Origin: an uncultured Oscillospiraceae bacterium
GTDB taxonomy: Bacteria > Bacillota > Clostridia > Oscillospirales > Oscillospiraceae
Direction of reading: 5' to 3'
Assembly (NCBI GenBank): GCA_910577525.1
Contig: CAJTLI010000049.1
Location: 1-13,869 of the forward strand
DNA: 13,869 nucleotides
This document shows positions 12,290 through 13,869 of the stretch, piece by piece; position 1 is the stretch's first letter, and each line of letters begins with the position of its first letter. The position numbers were made by a program, and so were the translations under genes. The notes beneath the pieces were generated by a model. It was not told the DNA's origin. It searched no databases and saw only the letters and a list, made by a program, of their open reading frames with translations.

Positions 12290-13085
12290 TGACGCGGTCC
12301 GGCAGGAGAACAAAAAGGCCCTGCCCAAGTTCGCTTTGATTATGGCGGTGAGCCTGGTGGGCGGGATCGCCCTGGGGCTGGCCCTGGTGTTCGTGGTCCC
12401 GGAACATCTGGGGGACACCCTGGACGCCGCCGGGCGGTTTTTCACCCGGCATCTGGCGGGCCCGCTGCTCATCGCCGTGCCTTTCCTGGAGCTGGCAATC
12501 TGCCTGCCCATCTACTCCGGGGCAAAAAAGCGGCTGGCCGCCTGGGACGGGGAGGACGAGGCCGTCAGCAGCGAGGCCGAGGCCCGGCTGTCGGTGTGCA
12601 TCTGGATCACCGGCATGGCGCTGACCCTGTCGCTCTTCCTGCTGGCGGCCATGGTCTCCAACTTTGTGAAGGACGCGGGGACGGACCAGATCATGCCGCC
12701 CCAGATGTTCTTCGGGGGTCTGGGCGGGTTTTTTGCCGCCCTGGCGGTGGCCGTCCTGCTCCAGCAGAAGCTGGTGGACCTGTCCAAGCGGCTCAACCCG
12801 GAAAAGCACGGCTCGGTGTATGACACCAGGTTTCAGAAGACCTGGTATGAGAGCTGCGACGAGGCGGAGCGGGCCATCATCGGCCAGTGCGCCCTCAAGG
12901 CGTATCAGGCCGTGTCCCGCACCTGCCTGGGGCTGTGGCTGGTGTTCGTGGTGGGCGGGATGTTCCTGGACTGGGGTTTTCTGCCCGCCCTGGCGGTGTG
13001 CATCATCTGGGGCGTGAGCCAGTCGGCCTACTCCTGGCAGGCCCTCAAGCTGAGCAAACCCGGCGGAGCGGGCAGTCCAATGTGA
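12273..13085 (+). CDS. DUF3169-like multi-spanning membrane protein
   Basis: The 270-residue protein has about six hydrophobic spans (near 19-42, 61-83, 106-130, 145-164, 217-231 and 236-254). A cytoplasmic loop (about 172-215) contains NPEKHGSVYDTRFQKTWYES followed by CDEAER, the signature I associate with DUF3169. Members are often encoded next to a small XRE regulator, as here. No catalytic motif or transporter ATPase is visible, so the function is unknown; a role in envelope sensing or stress is only a guess. The ATG at 12273 lies inside the end of the regulator gene, preceded by a GGAGGAGG stretch that also encodes that gene's Glu-rich end. Confidence 0.85.
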   Translation: MKENNNDAVRQENKKALPKFALIMAVSLVGGIALGLALVFVVPEHLGDTLDAAGRFFTRHLAGPLLIAVPFLELAICLPIYSGAKKRLAAWDGEDEAVSSEAEARLSVCIWITGMALTLSLFLLAAMVSNFVKDAGTDQIMPPQMFFGGLGGFFAALAVAVLLQQKLVDLSKRLNPEKHGSVYDTRFQKTWYESCDEAERAIIGQCALKAYQAVSRTCLGLWLVFVVGGMFLDWGFLPALAVCIIWGVSQSAYSWQALKLSKPGGAGSPM

Positions 13086-13128
13086 AACGGGAGACTGGGG
13101 GACTGGGAGGCACAAGGAGGTCAAAATC

Positions 13129-13329
13129 ATGCGGAACTGTCTCAGGTGCGGCGCAGAGATGCAGGAGGGCTGCACGGTGAAGGTGGAGGGCGCGGGCTAC
13201 GGCGTGGTGCTGTCCACCGAGGAAAACAAGCTGTTCAGCGGGCGGATCGGAAAGCCCCGGGTGGCCATCTGCCCCCAATGCGGCGAGGTGTCCATTTATT
13301 TGAAGGACACGGACAGGCTGAACGGCTGA
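13129..13329 (+). CDS. Small zinc-ribbon protein with two CxxC knuckles
   Basis: The 66-residue protein has CLRC (4-7) and CPQC (48-51), which together make a four-cysteine zinc site. Between them lies a short strand-rich core (GYGVVLSTEENKLFSGRIGK). The end, VSIYLKDTDRLNG, is typical of small clostridial zinc proteins of unknown role. AAGGAGG is placed ten bases ahead of the ATG. It follows the DUF3169-like gene by 43 bases without a terminator, so it may be read from the same transcript, though no functional tie is evident. A nucleic-acid-binding or structural role is the usual guess for such ribbons; nothing here decides it. Confidence 0.85.
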   Translation: MRNCLRCGAEMQEGCTVKVEGAGYGVVLSTEENKLFSGRIGKPRVAICPQCGEVSIYLKDTDRLNG

Positions 13330-13331
13330 AC

Positions 13332-13465
13332 AAAAAATCAACTGCCTGACGGGGCGTTGAGATAAGAAGCCTTTTGCGGGGGCGCATAGGATGCGTCCCC
13401 GGGCGGCTGATAGCCGCCCCTACAGGGGTTCTTACAACAACGGCCTTGAGGGCGGTTGATTTTTT
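13332..13465. repeat. 134-bp palindromic repeat element with internal hairpins
   Basis: The ends AAAAAATCAACTGCC (13332-13346) and GGCGGTTGATTTTTT (13451-13465) are 15-bp inverted copies with one mismatch that becomes G-U in RNA. Inside are GGGGGCGCAT-AGG-ATGCGTCCCC (13378-13400, one G-U), GGGCGGCT-GAT-AGCCGCCC (13401-13419) and CCCC-TACA-GGGG (13417-13428). The long stem followed by seven Ts could end transcription from the zinc-ribbon gene. The internal GGGGCGGCT palindromes look like interspersed repeats common in this bacterial group (recollection). No gene fits. Confidence 0.65.
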
Positions 13466-13484
13466 TGCCGGAATCAGGTAGAAT
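13456..13484 (+). promoter_or_regulatory. Promoter of the DnaD-like gene
   Basis: TTGATT (13456-13461) and TAGAAT (13479-13484) are 17 bases apart. The -35 lies inside the right arm of the 134-bp palindromic element, so the element contributes half of the promoter. The transcript would have a leader of about 190 bases. Confidence 0.6.
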
Positions 13485-13506
13485 AGATATCCTATGAAAA
13501 ATGAGA

Positions 13507-13668
13507 GAGGGCGGAACGCCCTCAAGCGGCCTTCTGGCCGCCGCGCCGAGTGGCGCGTACAAGTGTTTTTGCGCTAAGCAAAAACCTTGGCGCAGGGCGA
13601 ATTTATTTCGCCCGAGCATTTTGATCACCAAAGGGGCCCCCACAAAGCCGCCTTTGGGCTTTGTGGGG
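13507..13668 (+). repeat. Chain of six perfect hairpins forming the leader of the DnaD-like gene
   Basis: In order: GAGGGCG-GAA-CGCCCTC (13507-13523), GCGGCC-TTCT-GGCCGC (13526-13541), CGCGCC-GAGT-GGCGCG (13542-13557), GTTTTTGC-GCTAA-GCAAAAAC (13565-13585), GGGCGAA-TTTAT-TTCGCCC (13595-13613) and a 12-bp stem CCCCACAAAGCC (13638-13649) with 13657-13668. The last arm shares four Gs with the ribosome binding site GGGGAGG (13665-13671), so folding could hide it. No ORF of note lies here. Confidence 0.75.
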
Positions 13669-13678
13669 AGGCGAGTCC

Positions 13679-13869
13679 ATGTCCGCGCTGCTGTTGCCCA
13701 ACGAAATACTGTCCATGTCCGCCCAGGCGGCCCGGCTGCTGGTGGAGTCCGGGGACGGGGACGGAGCGCTCCTCTACCTGGCCCTGCTGGAGTCCGGCGG
13801 GGACGCTGACCGCGCCGCCGCCCGGCTGCGCTGGGAGGACGCCCGCCTGCGCCCCGCCTGGGACAGGCT
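13679..13869 (+). CDS. DnaD-like replication initiation protein, N-terminal part (runs off the right edge)
   Basis: The first 63 codons read MSALLLPNEILSMSAQAARL, then LLVESGDGDGALLYLALLES, then AAARLRWEDARL. This is the pattern of clostridial DnaD-domain proteins (PNEILSM..A..LL..G..D.ALLYL.LL..GG), which help load the replicative helicase at origins and restart sites. The ATG at 13679 follows GGGGAGG by seven bases; part of that site lies in the arm of a 12-bp hairpin. The C-terminal DnaD domain proper is outside the window, so the call rests on the N-terminal winged-helix-like part. Transcription probably comes from the promoter at 13456-13484 through the hairpin leader. Confidence 0.75.
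   Translation, partial: MSALLLPNEILSMSAQAARLLVESGDGDGALLYLALLESGGDADRAAARLRWEDARLRPAWDR

Overview
The window is a GC-rich chromosomal stretch of a Bacillota genome. Genes are dense, with strong AGGAGG-type ribosome binding sites, sigma-A-like promoters, a DnaD-type replication protein, an endonuclease-type MutL and an SLH-anchored lysozyme. GC content, gene content and the style of the sigma/anti-sigma pair suggest an Oscillospiraceae-like gut Clostridium (Flavonifractor/Lawsonibacter/Oscillibacter type). That placement is inferred from gene families, not from a search.

Left part (1-2904, all minus strand): the 5' end of uxuA (mannonate dehydratase) with its promoter; an ECF sigma factor with its downstream membrane-anchored putative anti-sigma protein, closed by a clear intrinsic terminator; and a SecB-like small protein with its own terminator. 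The SecB-like gene and mnmE diverge from mirrored extended -10 promoters.

Middle (3051-8396, plus strand): mnmE (tRNA wobble-U modification); a 162-bp MITE-like element sitting at the start point of a strong promoter; an unrecognised 170-aa protein; dtd (D-aminoacyl-tRNA deacylase); a remnant of a second mutL start; mutL (mismatch repair); and a GNAT acetyltransferase. From 4679 on these genes are closely spaced and probably co-transcribed. Between the mutL remnant and the intact mutL lies a block of small palindromes. The shared 14 codons of the two mutL starts differ only at synonymous third positions.

Right part: an XRE regulator (minus), a uridine-kinase-like P-loop kinase (plus), a chain of hairpins ending in a terminator, and a secreted SLH-GH25 lysozyme (minus). 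A divergent operon follows (small membrane protein, 72-aa XRE regulator, DUF3169-like membrane protein, probably also a small double-CxxC zinc protein). Its leader holds three perfect 21-bp-spaced copies of GACA-N8-TGTC, a likely operator. The window ends in a palindromic repeat carrying a promoter, a chain of six hairpins forming the leader of the next gene, and the first 63 codons of a DnaD-like protein.

No rRNA, tRNA, CRISPR array, transposase gene or prophage was seen. The most unusual material is non-coding: the mutL double start, the hairpin chains, the 21-bp operator array and the MITE-like element with a second, degraded copy.
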